Part shown: positions 41,477 to 54,494 of the stretch, piece by piece
Layout: each line of letters opens with the position of its first letter
How positions within the stretch are numbered: position 1 is the first letter of the stretch
NCBI GenBank assembly: GCA_021234155.1
Contig: JAJEKV010000025.1
Span: 7,330,531 to 7,394,530 of the forward strand
Length of the DNA: 64,000 nucleotides
Direction of reading: 5' to 3'
Origin: Isoetes taiwanensis
Taxonomy: Eukaryota; Streptophyta; Lycopodiopsida; Isoetales; Isoetaceae
Notes under the pieces: generated by a model
Told to the model about the DNA's origin: nothing
The model's input: the letters and a program-made list of their open reading frames with translations, nothing else
The model's database searches: none
Made by a program: the position numbers and the translations under genes

Positions 41477-41960
41477 CTAAATCAAATTGAAGGTGCATTT
41501 TAGGCCAAAACATAGAGAAAGATTTTTTTTCCATAATAAGAGCCAATTCCTAGACTTCCAAATATTCAATAAGGCAAGATAAATGAGAGTTTTATAGAAA
41601 GAGGCATTATTTTGAATCAAAGATAGAAGATCCCTATTGATATTCAAAGTCATGTTATTAGAAATCCAAGTCCAAAATTCATCTACTTTGCTATAAAAAA
41701 AGATATGATCCCTCGTTTCAATATGCTGACAATTCAAAGGGCAATTGGACGAGATATTAGCATTTCTTTTATCAATAGATTCAAGATTGCTCACCCTCCC
41801 CTATGCAATCTATCATATGAAAAAACTGGCTTTAGGAGCTCAATGTTAAATAAACATTGAGCCTCAGTAGAAGATTTAGACCACTTGATCAAAGTCTTAT
41901 TAGGGCAATCATTAAAATTCAAATGTTTAAATATAGAGCTTACTTTGTACTCCCTTTTTC
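41477..41960 (-). mobile_element. LINE zf-RVT fragment
   Basis: The minus strand encodes VFSYDRLHRG, then (after a stop) SNLESIDKRNANISSNCPLN, CQHIETRDHIFFYSKVDEFW and LLNIWKSRNWLL. This is the zinc-binding zf-RVT pattern (C..C..ETxxHxFF..xxxFW) and the downstream IWKxRN motif of plant LINEs. It is broken by at least one stop, with no reverse transcriptase core visible. Confidence 0.65.
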
Positions 41961-43744
41961 TATCTAGCAACCAATGTCATGGTTCTTTATAGAATACTAG
42001 AAAAAATGCCTAGTGTTGCTGGGGTTTTTGTCGGGTATAAGTTCAAAAACTAATGAAGATGGTGGATTTAAGTCGAGAACATCTCAAGGGCCAAAACTTT
42101 AAGTACAATGCTCTGTTAGAATTGTGATAATTTCAAAGCCTATTGCCCTGGAAATGCATCTTTTATGGCATTTCTCAAGCTTTCCTCATAACACTCAAAA
42201 CTTTGTGGCACTTCTCAAGCTTTCCTCATAACATTGAAAACTTTAGCAACTATTTATGACAAAGTACATGAAGACTTGTGCATTTGTGACTTTTGAACCT
42301 TAAAAGGTTCATATGGTTGTAGGATTGACAATTATAACGTGATTCTTTATTGCATTAGCATGAATGATGCGAACACAAGTTTCTTGTGAACTCTTAAGAA
42401 CCATGTGAAAAATGTTGTTGATTTGACAATTCTAAATGGGCCTTAATTTTAATACTTTGGCAACTCTTTATAGAAGTTGACTTCTAAATACATGGAACAT
42501 AAAATATACTTGCTCAATTTCAAGTGCCTTGGTATAATTCCATTTTACATTTGACACATCGGGCTGAATTCGAACAACCTAGATTTGAATATTGTTTTTA
42601 AAAAAGATGGAATAAATGAGAAATGGTGATTATATGAATTCTATCCCAATCTCCAGCATCCGTGTAACAATATGAGTTCATGCCAAAATATGCTTTGATG
42701 TACCTTACCTTCGTTCAATAATAAAATGTCTTATTGGACTCCTTAGGCACTTGCATCAACAACTATCTTGCGGGATGTAAGCTACATATATGATGAAAAT
42801 TGAATCCATCTGTATGCTTGCAGCAAGCATTTACTGAACTCATCTAAACCTAACTAAGATGCTACCAAGTCTATTGCAGGCAAAAAAAAGCACTTCATGA
42901 ACAGTTTGCCAAAGTAGGCATTGCCACATATTTCAAAAAGGCTCATATGAAAATGGTCCTCTATCTGATTGAAACCTTGAACTTATCTCTTTAACATAAA
43001 TGCTCAATATGTGGATGACCTCTAGGAGCAATAGGTTATTCGAAAAAACAAAGATAAATTGACTCATCAATTATTACCTTACAACATGAGGTCGGATCTT
43101 TCACAATTCTTCTTCAAAAACCATGCCCAAATTGATTAATGAGGCATAAATGAAACTGGAATAGCCTAAGAAAAGGATTGAGCAAAAATTGAGCTGCATT
43201 CATATAGTTTATAAGCAAACTACAAGTACCTAAAATAAAATCAGGGTACCAAAAACAAGTGGAAGCAATTGGAGGCAACGTATCCTAGGTTTAGATTACC
43301 ATATGCAAGCGCAATGGGATTAAGTGCTGGTGTTGTTTGCATGATATCATTGCAATATAATTCAACCTTTTGCCATTCTTCAAGAAGTACAATATTTTGT
43401 CTCATGCATAATATCCTATTTGCAAGTAATCAATAAAATGGACCTACATTTCACGAATACTTATGTAATTCCTAAAGGATCTTGCTGGTCAAAAGACTAT
43501 TACAATGAACAAAATCAATTATCATTTGACATCTTTATAACCATAAGCTCCTACAATAATAATAAGGCATCTGTTACATTTGACATCTTCATAAACATAA
43601 CCTCCTACAATAATAAGGTTTTACTTCAGATGCAAAGTTCTTCTCGCTACGTCACCCATGCTCACCACTTTTTGGCAATAGAGGATGTGATGCTTCAGAG
43701 CAGTTCTTTGAAGAGGTAAAAAAAAACCCGATCTCTTGCAAGGA
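41961..43744. other. Non-coding stretch, nothing recognised
   Basis: A local duplication near 42165-42245 (ggcacttctcaagctttcct and cataac) and another at 43515-43620 (catttgacatctt-ataa, ctcctacaataataa) are the only structures seen. Confidence 0.35.
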
Positions 43745-44460
43745 AATCTGATATAAGATCATGGGGTTGACTCCAAGTGATCAGGCCATAAAGACTTCCT
43801 GTTCCAAGTTATCCCAGGTAGCAAGTGATATCATTGGTCCCCATATTTCCACTCCATACAGAAGCACTGGCTCCATCAACACCCTAAGCAAGTGCGACTA
43901 GTATGACCAGTCATAAAGCTCCGCTCTGTAACAGTTAGTCTGCGTGGCATAGAAAGCTTTTCAACTAGTTGTCACCCACGCCTGATACAAGTAGTCCTAT
44001 ATGTTGTGGTAGTGAACTCCAGTCCCAGGTACTTGTATGTTGCACTACCTCCATCTCTTGACCTGGAAGCAAGATTGTCTCTATTGCTTCATATGTGCTA
44101 CTCCAAATAGAGTAAAAGATAGTGGGCAGTCCGACTGGACCCCAATACGACTATTGATAATAATACTGCTCGAGACTAGACCATCATTTTTGTTACAAAT
44201 CCACAACATGTTGAAAGAGAAGGCCAACTAAAGTCCATAGCATGTTGAATATTGCAGGGTTCAGGCACACTCGGATGTGTTCCACTATCACTCCCTCCAT
44301 TTTAAAACTGCTCAATAGATTTCTCAAATATTGATAACAATATAATGTGCCATTTCGATTGCTCAAGAGACCTTTGCTAACTAGATCTGTGTTCAAGTTT
44401 TTGTGTAAGTTGCCATCTACCTTTGAAGAAGGTGGTTGAGGTCGTTGACCTGATATAAAA
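43745..44460 (-). mobile_element. LINE reverse-transcriptase C-terminal remnant
   Basis: On the minus strand the sequence encodes FVTKMMV, then YKYLGLEFTTTT, then VLMEPVLLYGVEIWGP and SLATWDNLEQEVF. This order (TKVMVF, YLGL, LxxPVLLYGxEIWG, WxxIExxQ) is typical of the end of LINE reverse transcriptases lacking zf-RVT. Several stops and frame changes make it non-functional. It may be the same family as 45640-46330, which continues with the matching downstream part on the other strand. Confidence 0.65.
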
Positions 44461-45639
44461 CTTTCATTGGGACAATAATACTAACGGGATAGATAGCGTA
44501 GGCCACTCATTAAAGCCATCAAATCAAAGATCAACTGTGTTAAGGCTTATTACAACGTATTCTTGGACATTATAGAACTACTAACCAATGTATATGCTAA
44601 ATGTGGAAATCTAGGTCATCATTTATTAGCAAGATAAGACTAGTTTTCCTCATCCAACGCTAAAGGTGAGAATTACAATACAATCTAAATTAAAAAGAAA
44701 TGACGTCTCTTTCGTCTCGTCTCTACACAAGGTGTTAAATATAATAAGTATGGAATGATACACCTATCAAGAAAATATTATATGTCATGGGGTAACAATT
44801 ATATATTCATGCCCTCGTGCACTATCCTTTATCTAAATATAAAAATGATTAAAAAAACATAATGCAAAGGTCACATGGTTTTTTATTGACAATATCATTG
44901 CTTCACATTACAGCCCATATAATGTTCTTTGTCAACTCATTAAGAACTATGAATAGCACATTAATATTAATTTGTTAGAATGCGTGGGCACTTAACTAGA
45001 AGTCAACAAATGACTATCAATTCGCATTGATAGGGTAAAGTAATACAAAAAACCATAACAACCATTACACATTTGGATCATAAATTTGATATGGAGCTTT
45101 ATTTTAGCTATTTAAATATGGTTGCAAGCAATTGTAAGTACCATAACAGTCAATAACTAGAGTACACAATGTTTATTTTAATCCAAGTTTAACATTATCA
45201 GCTTCCCAAGAGTCTTACTTCTTCTATGCCTATTTTAATCTAAGTTAACATTATGAACTTCCCAAGAATCTTATTTATTCTATCTAGTTTGATAATCTCA
45301 ATAAGAGAGTTAAATATTTTTGGTATAGATTAGATCATCATTATTGTTAGATTATAATTAGAGACTTTCAATACAGTAGATGCCAAAGTCGTCCCTGTAA
45401 TAAGGCATATTAATAGGGTGGCAAGTCACAATATTTATACAAGGATTTGAGGTAAAGTCAAAGCCATTGAGATGCTTCTTCTTATGAACATTTGTTTGCA
45501 AATAATAATGAGTCTTTTTTGAACTATATGGATTTGCAGTTGTTGTGGAGTGTCGAGGTATCACTGTCTCTTTGGGGCAGTTCTCCTTCCTCCTCACTTG
45601 CTTTGTAACATTACCATTCTTTTAATATATTGCTGACAC
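44461..45639. other. Non-coding stretch, nothing recognised
   Basis: The phrase taagtt-aacattat-a-cttcccaag occurs twice near 45185 and 45240 (about 57 bp apart). Otherwise nothing was identified. Confidence 0.35.
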
Positions 45640-46330
45640 AATTCTTCAAAAAATATTATTACTAACATTTTGGTGAGCTTTAATAAGTTTTGTATTGGGT
45701 TCCATAGAACATTTGGTCTGATCCTGATCTTTTGCAACAATATCTCGATGGTCGTTTTTTCTCAGAAGATGTGGGATGTAGTTACCTTGGCCCAAGTTAA
45801 AACTGGTCATTATCCTGCACATATAAATCCCACTTTGGCACCAGGACCACAAGCTTATTTGCTTGCTTCCTTATCCAAGAAAAAGCTTGTAGCTATTACA
45901 TCAATTCGCACAGGGTCCCACAAGCTACGGATTGAGACAGATAGATGAAAGAGGCCAAAATTGCCAAGAGAAGTGAGATTATGTGCATGTTGCCAGTTAC
46001 AGGTTATTGAAGATGAAAGCCATACCATGCTAAGATGTCCTGCTTTTGAGGTAGTCAGGAATCGTTATTCGACTTTAGCATTTCAATCCACGCTCCCACA
46101 ACTTCTCAAAACCTCATATGTGCATGACTTGGCATTATACATATTTGAGGCTGTAGATGAGCGTTTTCAATTACTGAGCCCTCAGTAGTCATCATAGTCT
46201 ACTTATATAATTTTTTCTGCTTAAGAACCTTTCGAGGTAGGGGTTTTTTAATCCTAGTAATAATGATTGTACTAGGCCATTATATGGGTTCCATGGCCTC
46301 TTGGTCCTCGTGGACATTAAAAAATATATT
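45640..46330 (+). mobile_element. LINE C-terminal coding remnant with 3' tail (copy A)
   Basis: The frame encodes SHKLRIETDR, a TGA stop at 45946, then in the same frame LPREVRLCACCQLQVIEDES and HTMLRCPAFEVVRNRYS. This is the RLCxxCxxxxxEDExHxLxxCP module at the end of many LINE proteins. The frame ends at 46188 and is followed by the tail ggggttttttaatcctag to ctcgtggacattaaaaaa. That tail recurs at 39495-39630 and 54495-54625, which identifies those solo tails as the same LINE family. Confidence 0.7.
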
Positions 46331-46479
46331 ATATTCTGTTCATGCATTCATTCATTTGCATGAAGATGCCAATTATGCATCATCACTTTGCTAGAAAATA
46401 GGAGGCAAGAAGGAGATTCTTACATCCTCTCTGGGTTTTAACCACATTCAAAATGCTAATGCCAACAATTTCAACGTTA

Positions 46480-47612
46480 ATCTTTGGGTCCTAAACCCAT
46501 TCAAAATGTATGGAAATTTGTGGTCAAGGTGCCCTGGTCCAAGTTGTCCTTTTCAAGTGGGAAGGTGGTCTAGGTATAGTAGACTTCTTACTTCAAAGTA
46601 AAGTCCTCATTTCAAGATTAATTTGGAGGCTTTTGAATTAGGAGGATGACTCGGTTAGTCTATATCTTCTCAAACAGTCACTTACTCATTACATCCCATT
46701 TGGCAAGATGGCAGTTAAACCCCTTCTAATATGGGCACTATTTCACCCACTACAGCCATTCCCAAATGCTTCGTTTTTTTTTTAGAGGTAGTTGGATGCA
46801 TGGGCTACGATATAGGTACTTTTTCACTCGTCTCCTTTCATTCATGCTATGCTAGATATGCCGTGGTGGTGGATATCACTACTGCCAGATCTATTGGCAC
46901 TCCCCATCGCTGCATCAATCCATTCTCAAACAACGACAGTGGACCCAATGAGGCATCATCTCAATCCAGGCTTGGTATAATGATGGCCATCTTATATCAT
47001 GGAATAAGTTTTGGACTAGATACCTTCTGTCTAGTTGGGATATGTCACTTTGGGAGAAGATAGCAGAGAATTTGCCATTTTTTGTGATGGCCGATGTCAG
47101 AAAAGGACTCCTAAGACTTGCAATGAGTCAGTTCATAGAGGCAAGAACTTTGTCAAGTCTGTGTATCGCCTTTTCCAAGCAATCCAACCAGTCTAGACTT
47201 TGTTGTAGGATTTATTTCATAGTGCTTTAGATAGACAACACATTGTTGCATCCTACCTTGATAGGTGGCCCTCAACTAAGAAAAAGGCATTTCATCTTGA
47301 TTCTGATTGGCTCTTGTGGTTCATTTGGGAACGACGCAGACTTCGCATTTTTCAAGGCATTTATTCTTCTTCTCATGGTCTTTTATCTCGTGCCAAACCA
47401 AAACTAGCGATGGCTTATAAGTGCTGTCCCATTAAGGCAGAGGTCAGAGACCGTATTAGATCCAATATCTCTAGAGTAATTCATATACTTAGGCTTCTCT
47501 TGTGGGGCAAGTGCATTGTGCTTGAGGTTCTAGTTCTGATGATTATGACAAGACAAAGTTTTGTTTTTGTGTACTTTGCTTTTGATTAATAAAGATTTTG
47601 TCCTTCGACAAA
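46480..47612 (+). mobile_element. LINE (zf-RVT type) remnant, second copy of the left-edge family
   Basis: Collinear with 1-1070: gacttcttact-ca-a-taaa, atttcaa-tt-atttgga, ccctctagg/cccatttgg-caagaaggc and gcatttcatcttg-tt. Near 47480 it encodes a C-terminal stretch ending in FAFD. It finishes at 47590-47610 with aataaagattttgtccttcg and a short A run. Stops and frameshifts run throughout. The zf-RVT cysteines themselves are deleted here. Confidence 0.65.
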
Positions 47613-47701
47613 AAAGAACTATGGCTACACACAAAAAAACAATTCATCGGCTAACTTACATTCAATGCCAATGACATTTTCACATGCAAACAAACTTTTT
47701 T

Positions 47702-47850
47702 TGTTGTTACGTGGAATGGGAATAGGGGGCATTACGGGCTGGCGAGGGGCAGCTGGCTACCGCCGGGGAACCGGGTAGCGGTAGCTTGCCGGCGGTAGCC
47801 AGTGCCCGCCATGCCCAGAAGGCGCGACCTATTCCCATTCCACAACATCA
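47702..47850. repeat. GC-rich foldback hairpin (family member 3)
   Basis: Outer arms gtggaatgggaatagg (47711-47726) and its exact complement (47828-47843), and inner arms ctggctaccgccgg (47753-47766) and its complement (47789-47802), are separated by partly paired segments. The flanks cttttttttgttgtt and acaacatcaagaaaag also pair. Its terminal tgttacgtggaatggg matches the complement of the 5.9-kb hairpin end (tgttacgtggaacggg). Confidence 0.8.
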
Positions 47851-47861
47851 AGAAAAGATTT

Positions 47862-48170
47862 GGCTTTATATGCTTCATATTTCGAGCTTCAAATCCGGCT
47901 ATATGCTTCAGATTTCGAGCTTCAAATCCGACTATATGCTTCAAATTTCAAGCTCAGATGATCCAGAGATGTTCAGGTTTTAAGCTCTTGCAGATTTCAA
48001 GCTCTTGAGATTTTGGGGATTTCAAGCTCTTGCGATTGGTTTTTGTATTTGGACTTGCCGATTTCAAGCTTTCTTGTCGATTTCAAGCCGATTTCAAGCT
48101 TTCTTGACGATTTTCTACCGATTTCAAGCTTTCTTGCGATGGTTTTATGCGTTAGGCTCTTGCAGATTCA
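47862..48170. repeat. Degenerate array of gatttcaagctyt motifs
   Basis: About a dozen copies of a core related to gatttcaagctctt or atttcgagcttcaaatcc are spaced irregularly (15-45 bp), directly following the hairpin. Open frames across it carry repeated ISSF and RFQAF motifs and are treated as by-products. Confidence 0.7.
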
Positions 48171-48320
48171 ACTCCAGCAATGTTTTAGATGTGCAGGTAA
48201 CTGGGTCCAACCGGTCGTCACCGAATGGTGTTGCGATTTGTCATTCTGGGATAGAATGGTTGCCACATGGCAGTCCACCATTGGAGCATAAACAAGAACG
48301 ATGATCAACTTTCCTTGACC
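48171..48320. other. Possible distal part of the 47.7-kb foldback element
   Basis: The order ccaaccggt, attctggga and gccacatggca resembles the right-hand part of loci 1 and 2 (accggttg, attccgga, gccacgtggca). The similarity is partial and no terminal repeat could be fixed. Confidence 0.3.
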
Positions 48321-51300
48321 TAATGGGAATAAAAGGAATAGACTATTCAAGAGAAACATTTTATATGGGAAAGATAAATAAAGAAACACTTAGATACATA
48401 TTTTGTGACAAAGCTTTAGGACAATCAATATTGTTAATTTGGGATTTTCCGATTTGAAAGAAAATGTTTTTGGAGTTTTCTTAAGGCGATTTCCCTATGG
48501 TTTTGTGGGATTCGGCAGCCGGAAGAAATTTTCGATTTCCAAAAATCAGGTAAAAATGGGCCGGTTTTGAAAATTTTGCAGTGCCCCTTTCTCTCGCACG
48601 CATCTGCCCTATGCACTGGAAGGTGATGCGTGCATGTTTGAGGATGGTTTCCAGGCTAAATCTAGATGTATAAGTGAGCATACGATTGCCTGCAATGGAC
48701 CGCAAGGTGAATGGTAATAGGTTGCAGCTCCTTAGATTTTTTAATGGCTTATTACGGATTCTTGCTAACAGGAAATTCAGGTTTTCAAGAAGCCCATAGA
48801 CGAAATTGGAGCTCTCAACTGCCATTGCACAAGCCAGTTTCTATTTACGAAAGGGCTAAAGAAACGACTGGGAATCCTGGGGTAAAAGACGTGCAAGCAG
48901 GTGAGAACATATTCTCTCTTAGAGGTAATAGAGCGTTTTGCTACAGTTTCGTATTCCTTTGGAAGATAATGGGCATACAGACATTTCACAGCAATAAATG
49001 GCCTCTGTTTGTGTTCTCATTGGGAAAAGGGAAGTTGGTGTTTTTTAGTTCATCTCTCTGTCGTCCATTTATGGAAGGTATGCTAAACCGAGATAGAAGA
49101 TACGATTATTTTGTTCTGAGCAGATTGACCAGGTGAACATTTTGAATATGTTCCTCCCATTCTCATTCTATTACAAGTCAATGGAGTTCATGGAAGAGTT
49201 TGGTTTCTAGAATAATTGTTTTCATATTTATTGTTCTCTACCATTTTTCCAGAGAACAAGCTCGGCCATGAAGAGAGGTTTCTACTAGAACTCAGCACTA
49301 AGCAATGAAAATATGATTAGAGGAATCTTCCACAATCTGCTCCAGACTTCCTACCCAGGTGGAGAAGGTAGATATCTTATATGCTTGAGTACTTGATTAT
49401 ATTGTGATGATGGGCCAAGTCTAGATTTAATTCTTAGCTATTTGTTTGCAATATAATTTTGGTCGAGGTTCCACACAATAGATTGGTATATTTCTTATAC
49501 GTGATTTTAACACAGGAGTAGCTAAAACGACCAGTCTGTCTTAAGATGTGAAAAACCAAATCCATGCTTGGACTTATGTAGATAACACATGAATACGAAG
49601 TTGCTGAATTTAGTATATCCAATATCTTAGAGATGCTTTAATGGCCATCCATCCATCATAACTACTTCTGTTTTGTTAGCTTCCATAGCATTGGATTCTG
49701 TTCTTGATTTTCCTGCGTTGCATCTTCATCAGTCCAGGCAGGCAGATTGGCTTTTTGAGGCTTGCAGTTGCTTGCCTCTTCTCTCTGTATATTGCCCCTT
49801 TTCTTTGTATGCTCTTTGAGGTAGAAGCCCTAATGTATGTTATCTATTACTACTATGAATAATCTTTGACAGGTTGGAACAAGCACCGTAATGACAAACT
49901 TAGCAGCTTGGATGACCAGAGGCAATAGAGCCAGCAAATATTTAGGTATGCATCATCCTTTCTCTACAGTGGCCGCATTTTTGTAATCATCCTTGCATTC
50001 TAGTTACCCACCATCATGTTTGTTACATATCAATCTATTTAACATATCAATCTGTTTAACGTCTCCTTGCATTACACACACAAATGTTTAGATTTTTGCT
50101 CCTTTATACATCCAAGTTTTGTTCTGCATGAATGAACTGAAACCTCTGCACAAAATTAGTTGGCTTATCTTTGTGCAACTAACGCAGTGTTTATTAACAT
50201 CTTTGGTCTGCTTTCTTGATGCAAAAGTTGGTAAGATTCTTGGATTACCCGGCCTCTCTCTCCTATAGCACAAGCTCAAATAAGAGTAGTATTTGATCTG
50301 TTGAACAAATGCCGGAGATAGAGAGGCCAGCACCTTCACCAGAGCTGATTCCCACATATTTGCAAACTGACCAGAATGAGACTTTGAATGCGAATTTGAA
50401 CAGAATGTTTTAACCTTGGAAAAAATTGGAGATGGGCTGCTTCATGCATAAGAAAATTTAGGGATAGAATTACATTTTTTCACATATGATGTCTTTGTTA
50501 CGTCTTTCATTTAACAATTTGGTTCATAATGCCACATATGAAACATTATTTGCATGCAACAGCAACATGGTTGCCGCTTTTAACAGCACATGTCTAGACC
50601 TGTGCTTATCCATTTGAAAGTCACTTAAACGGGTATTTGAAAGCAAAACTTTTGCCTCAACTCCTACTTTTAGTTCGAAGTATTTTCCTACATTTAGTGC
50701 ATCATATTTTGGCCCTTTGTGCCATTCTATTCGCATTGTGCATCTTATCCACATGATAAAACTATTAGAATGCATCTCGGAGCACTTTGAGCATCAACCA
50801 ACTGCTTGGTTTTCCTTTGATGTATGATTATCACTTGCTTTTAGTTTTTCCTACAGGTACTAATGCTGTTGTTATGTAGCAGAGTTCTTCATGCTGTATT
50901 TGACCACCATGCGGCCTGCAGTGATGCATGTGCCTACATTATTGATTTCGAACTCGCACATGAAAAAGAGGCGAGCTTTGCCAGGACATTTGTTGCATCA
51001 CTAAAAGGTTGCCACGTGTTACAACTTCATTTCATTTCAATATTACCGTCACTAACAATTCATTTCGATATTACCGTCACTAACAAATTGGCATATCAGC
51101 TTCGGTTCAGTTTATTTTCAAAACCTTAAAATAATTTCCATTTCACATCTATGGCTAAACTTTTAAAACAATCCAGCAAAATAGTGGGCAACATACGAAC
51201 ATTCATTTATTACAGTTCGTCCTGTTATCATAGTGGTGTAAAATAAACAACTAATATTTAGGGTGCAACATTTATCTCTTTCACTTGGTCATACAAGATG

Positions 51301-51678
51301 CAAGTGCTAGCTTAAAGTGTAAGACATCTCTGCAAAAATATTATGACATCTTTGCAAAAATATTTACAGTTATAGTTTAATTGTCCTTGCAGACACCATG
51401 GTTTATTACATGAACATTTCATCCTACCGCATCAGACTTAAAGATTTACATTCTGCATGTACATTGTAACAAGCCATAAATGTCCAAATTCAAGAAAAGT
51501 AGTATTGGAAAATAAGTGTTTTAATTATCAATGGCCCAAAACGACTCCACCCAAATGTCACTTGATCGTAATTGAACGAAGTAATACAACCATTTTCTAC
51601 AACTAAATTTTACTTCAGCATATAGTTATTATAAAATGGATTACACCTTAGAGAATCCCTAGAAATTGAATCTCTCTA
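48321..51678. other. Gene-poor stretch with isolated exon-like islands
   Basis: Three islands have acceptor and donor signals: 49875-49946 (VGTSTVMTNLAAWMTRGNRA, cag before, gtatgc after), about 50271-50413 (a frame with PEIERPAPSPELIPTYLQT ending NRMF), and 50858-51007 (VFDHHAACSDACAYIIDFEL, cag before, aaaaggt after). They do not join into a recognised protein and could be pieces of a decayed or captured gene. The 48711-49136 open frame was not recognised. Confidence 0.3.
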
Positions 51679-51818
51679 TTTACAGGCATCTAACAATCAC
51701 ATTATAAACTTTTGAAGTCTTAATTACTTGACAACCTCTATTTTCTCATATTACTGGAGATTTTATATTCCCTGACAAATAGTTGTTAAAGCCCGGCAAT
51801 GCCGGGCACCATAACTAG
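51679..51818 (+). mobile_element. Helitron 3' terminus
   Basis: GCCCGGC-aat-GCCGGGC at 51791-51807 is a perfect 7-bp hairpin, followed 7 bases later by CTAG (51815-51818) and then T. A short GC hairpin before CTRR with insertion at A/T is the classical Helitron 3' end. A 5' end beginning TC is not fixed; tctctctatttacagg at 51680 is one candidate, which would make a very small element. A much longer element extending left cannot be excluded. Confidence 0.6.
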
Positions 51819-54494
51819 TAGCATTTTAAATAAGATGAAGGCATCTAAGCATTTCATAAAAATTAATGAGAGGGGATAAGAAGCGAGCCAACTGAGTACA
51901 TGGGAACCATAACAACTAACATGCATGAGAGAAAAATAAATCCAAACGCGACCAGACCCAATCCTATATGTAGTTTAGATTTGATCGATCAGATAGGTGA
52001 AGACACCTGTTCCTATGAGAAAGATCAAGGACCTACTATCATTTCTCGAATCTCCTTTGTTATATAGACATTACCAATATTCTCTCTATATGATCTTAGA
52101 TATAGAGATAGAGATCAAAGATCTCGATCATATTTTATACCCAATAAGAAAGATATGACCCAACTATGAAGTATATCGGCAATGTAAGTATTATATTGTA
52201 TATAAAAACATAGGAGGCGTAGCCACCACGTAGGAATGCAGCTTCCATCGGATGAACAAGGCGCAGAGCCAAGTACGGATAGGAAAACCAAAGTCAAAGA
52301 ACAGAGTGAAGAATCATGAATTGTCATCTAGATTGCAAGCAGAGGCTTGATGCCAAATTTTTTAATCACAAAAAACAAGGAAAATGGAATATAAAAATGA
52401 AAGAATAGGAAAAGATGTTAGTAGGATATGTGGTGCTGCTCTCATTTGTTACACACTATTTGGACAATTTGGACAATGTCAATCAAAAACTCAAATGATG
52501 GATATCTAGTGGGCCCTAAACACTTCAAGATTTATCCCCACCCTTAGTTTTTTCATGTCTCCCCTCCTTGGGATACTGCCCTTGAGCATGTGAAAATACC
52601 ACAACAAACTAGACCATCATGAACTCTTATACGAAATGTCATGGACTAATTGTATAATGATAACTTACACATGAAAAGAATGGATCTATAACGAGGACCC
52701 TAACTTCTCCAGTGCTTTATCCCACCCCTCGTTTCATATCATTCCTCCCTTGCTCAGAATGCACCTATTCTTCGAGCATGTGGAACACTATAGATAATTG
52801 AAACACGTCAGATTTAAGCTAACATTACTAGTCTCCAATATAAAAGGGGGGTTGCATATAATCTTGAAGACATTTCAAACAAATATAGGCGTCAAGCTGA
52901 GGAGATTATGGAGCTATGGAGACAAGTAATGCAGCTCCAGCTGGTAGATAAAAGAAGACTACAACTTGACCAATAACAAGCATCAAAGGTAGACGAGAGA
53001 AGAGATCCTTTCAGCCATGCAACTCCAGCTTGTCCTAACCAGGATAAAACATAGACTTCCGACACAAAAAATCGAAACAAGCCTTTAAGGAACGACATGA
53101 ACAATGATGTAGATGTTTTAATGTGGTGATTTGTGGTCTGGATAAAGTAGTAGGCGAGGCTCTGGCAAGAAAAATTCAGATAATAATTCTCTCAAAAAAT
53201 TTAGCTCCAATGTACATTAACAAAACACTAGCATTCAATGCTATAGTTGTCTACATATTGTTCTAGAGAAGTCCTAGATACACTTGTTGGGAATGCCATT
53301 ATCCACCAAACAATAAAATTGAAGAGAACTTCTCTCTATGTGGACTATGACCTCACTTATTTGCAGCAAGAGTCATGGTACTGGGAATGTAACATGATTG
53401 AGGGTCATACGAGAAGCCCGTGGCGCAACTGGCTTAATCTATAGTAAACCTTGTATCTTCTAGCTACCAAAACTAACTTTTGAGGATGTTGTAAATGTTG
53501 TCACTACCACTGCCCATGTTGCTACCTCTGCTTGCTATCTCTGCTTCAAATGTTCACGTGCATCCCATGCTTGTGCTATATCTTTCACTGCTACTGCTGG
53601 CACATGTATAACTCCTACTGCTAGTGCTTGTACAACTGCCAAAAGTACTGATGTTGCTCAGAATCTTGGTCCAACTAGTGTTGCAAGTCCAAGTGCTATC
53701 CATGTTGGCTCTAAATAATGCTTTTACTTCCATTGCTCGTGATTCTAAATAGGGAATGTGTCTCTCTATGGCATCATAGAAACTTTTAGAGGTTTCTCAT
53801 CATAAAAAGGGGATAGCTTGAGAAGAACAACGCTCCAAAAGTTTTTCTTCAATTAGTTGCCTTATTAAACAAAGTTCCACATCATTGTTACAAATTCAAG
53901 ACCACAACTCGGAAGAAAATACATCTAAAATAAAAGAAAACTCACCATATTAGAAGCCCCTTTAGTCATGCAATGATCATCAAACTGGTAGGCTTGTGAT
54001 ACAGCACTGAAGAACGAGAGCTCGACAACAAAATTGCCCTCCTTATAGAAAGTAGCGATGATCCACAAAGACTCGATGCCAATTTCCTGACTCATCCTGG
54101 CTTGCCACCAAGGTGCGAAATGCTGATGGAAAATGATCAAGGTCTTGTCGGCCTGACATGCTAGAGCGAAATAAAAGGTCTTGGATGCTAACATATGAGG
54201 AGGAAGAAATAGTCCAACCCATAATTGAGAAAATGTATTAGAAGGGAGGGGATTTTAGGGAATAGCATGCCAAACATTGAAATGAAAAAGTTGATGATTA
54301 GATACATTGGTAAAACGAGTCCAATCATGAGCCAGGACATATTCAATGGCGTTAAAAAGTCTCCTTAATAAGGTATTCAAGTGGTCGTAACATGACTAAA
54401 TGCTTAAGACAAAGTACGTAAATCTTAAGACACAATAAAAGAAGTTGAGGCACTGAGAGCCAACTTACTAAGGATGAAAGGGAATCGAATCGAG
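51819..54494. other. Non-coding stretch, possible gag debris
   Basis: Around 52885-52975 the plus strand encodes AEEIMELWRQVMQLQ, faintly like the start of a gypsy gag. Around 53480-53720 there is a T/A/S-rich open stretch with repeated tgctac-ctgct. Neither can be assigned. The remainder shows nothing. Confidence 0.3.

Noticed and set aside
48711-49136. 141-residue open frame
   Set aside because: No domain was recognised, there is no homologous copy in the window, and its composition does not stand out; left as unassigned.
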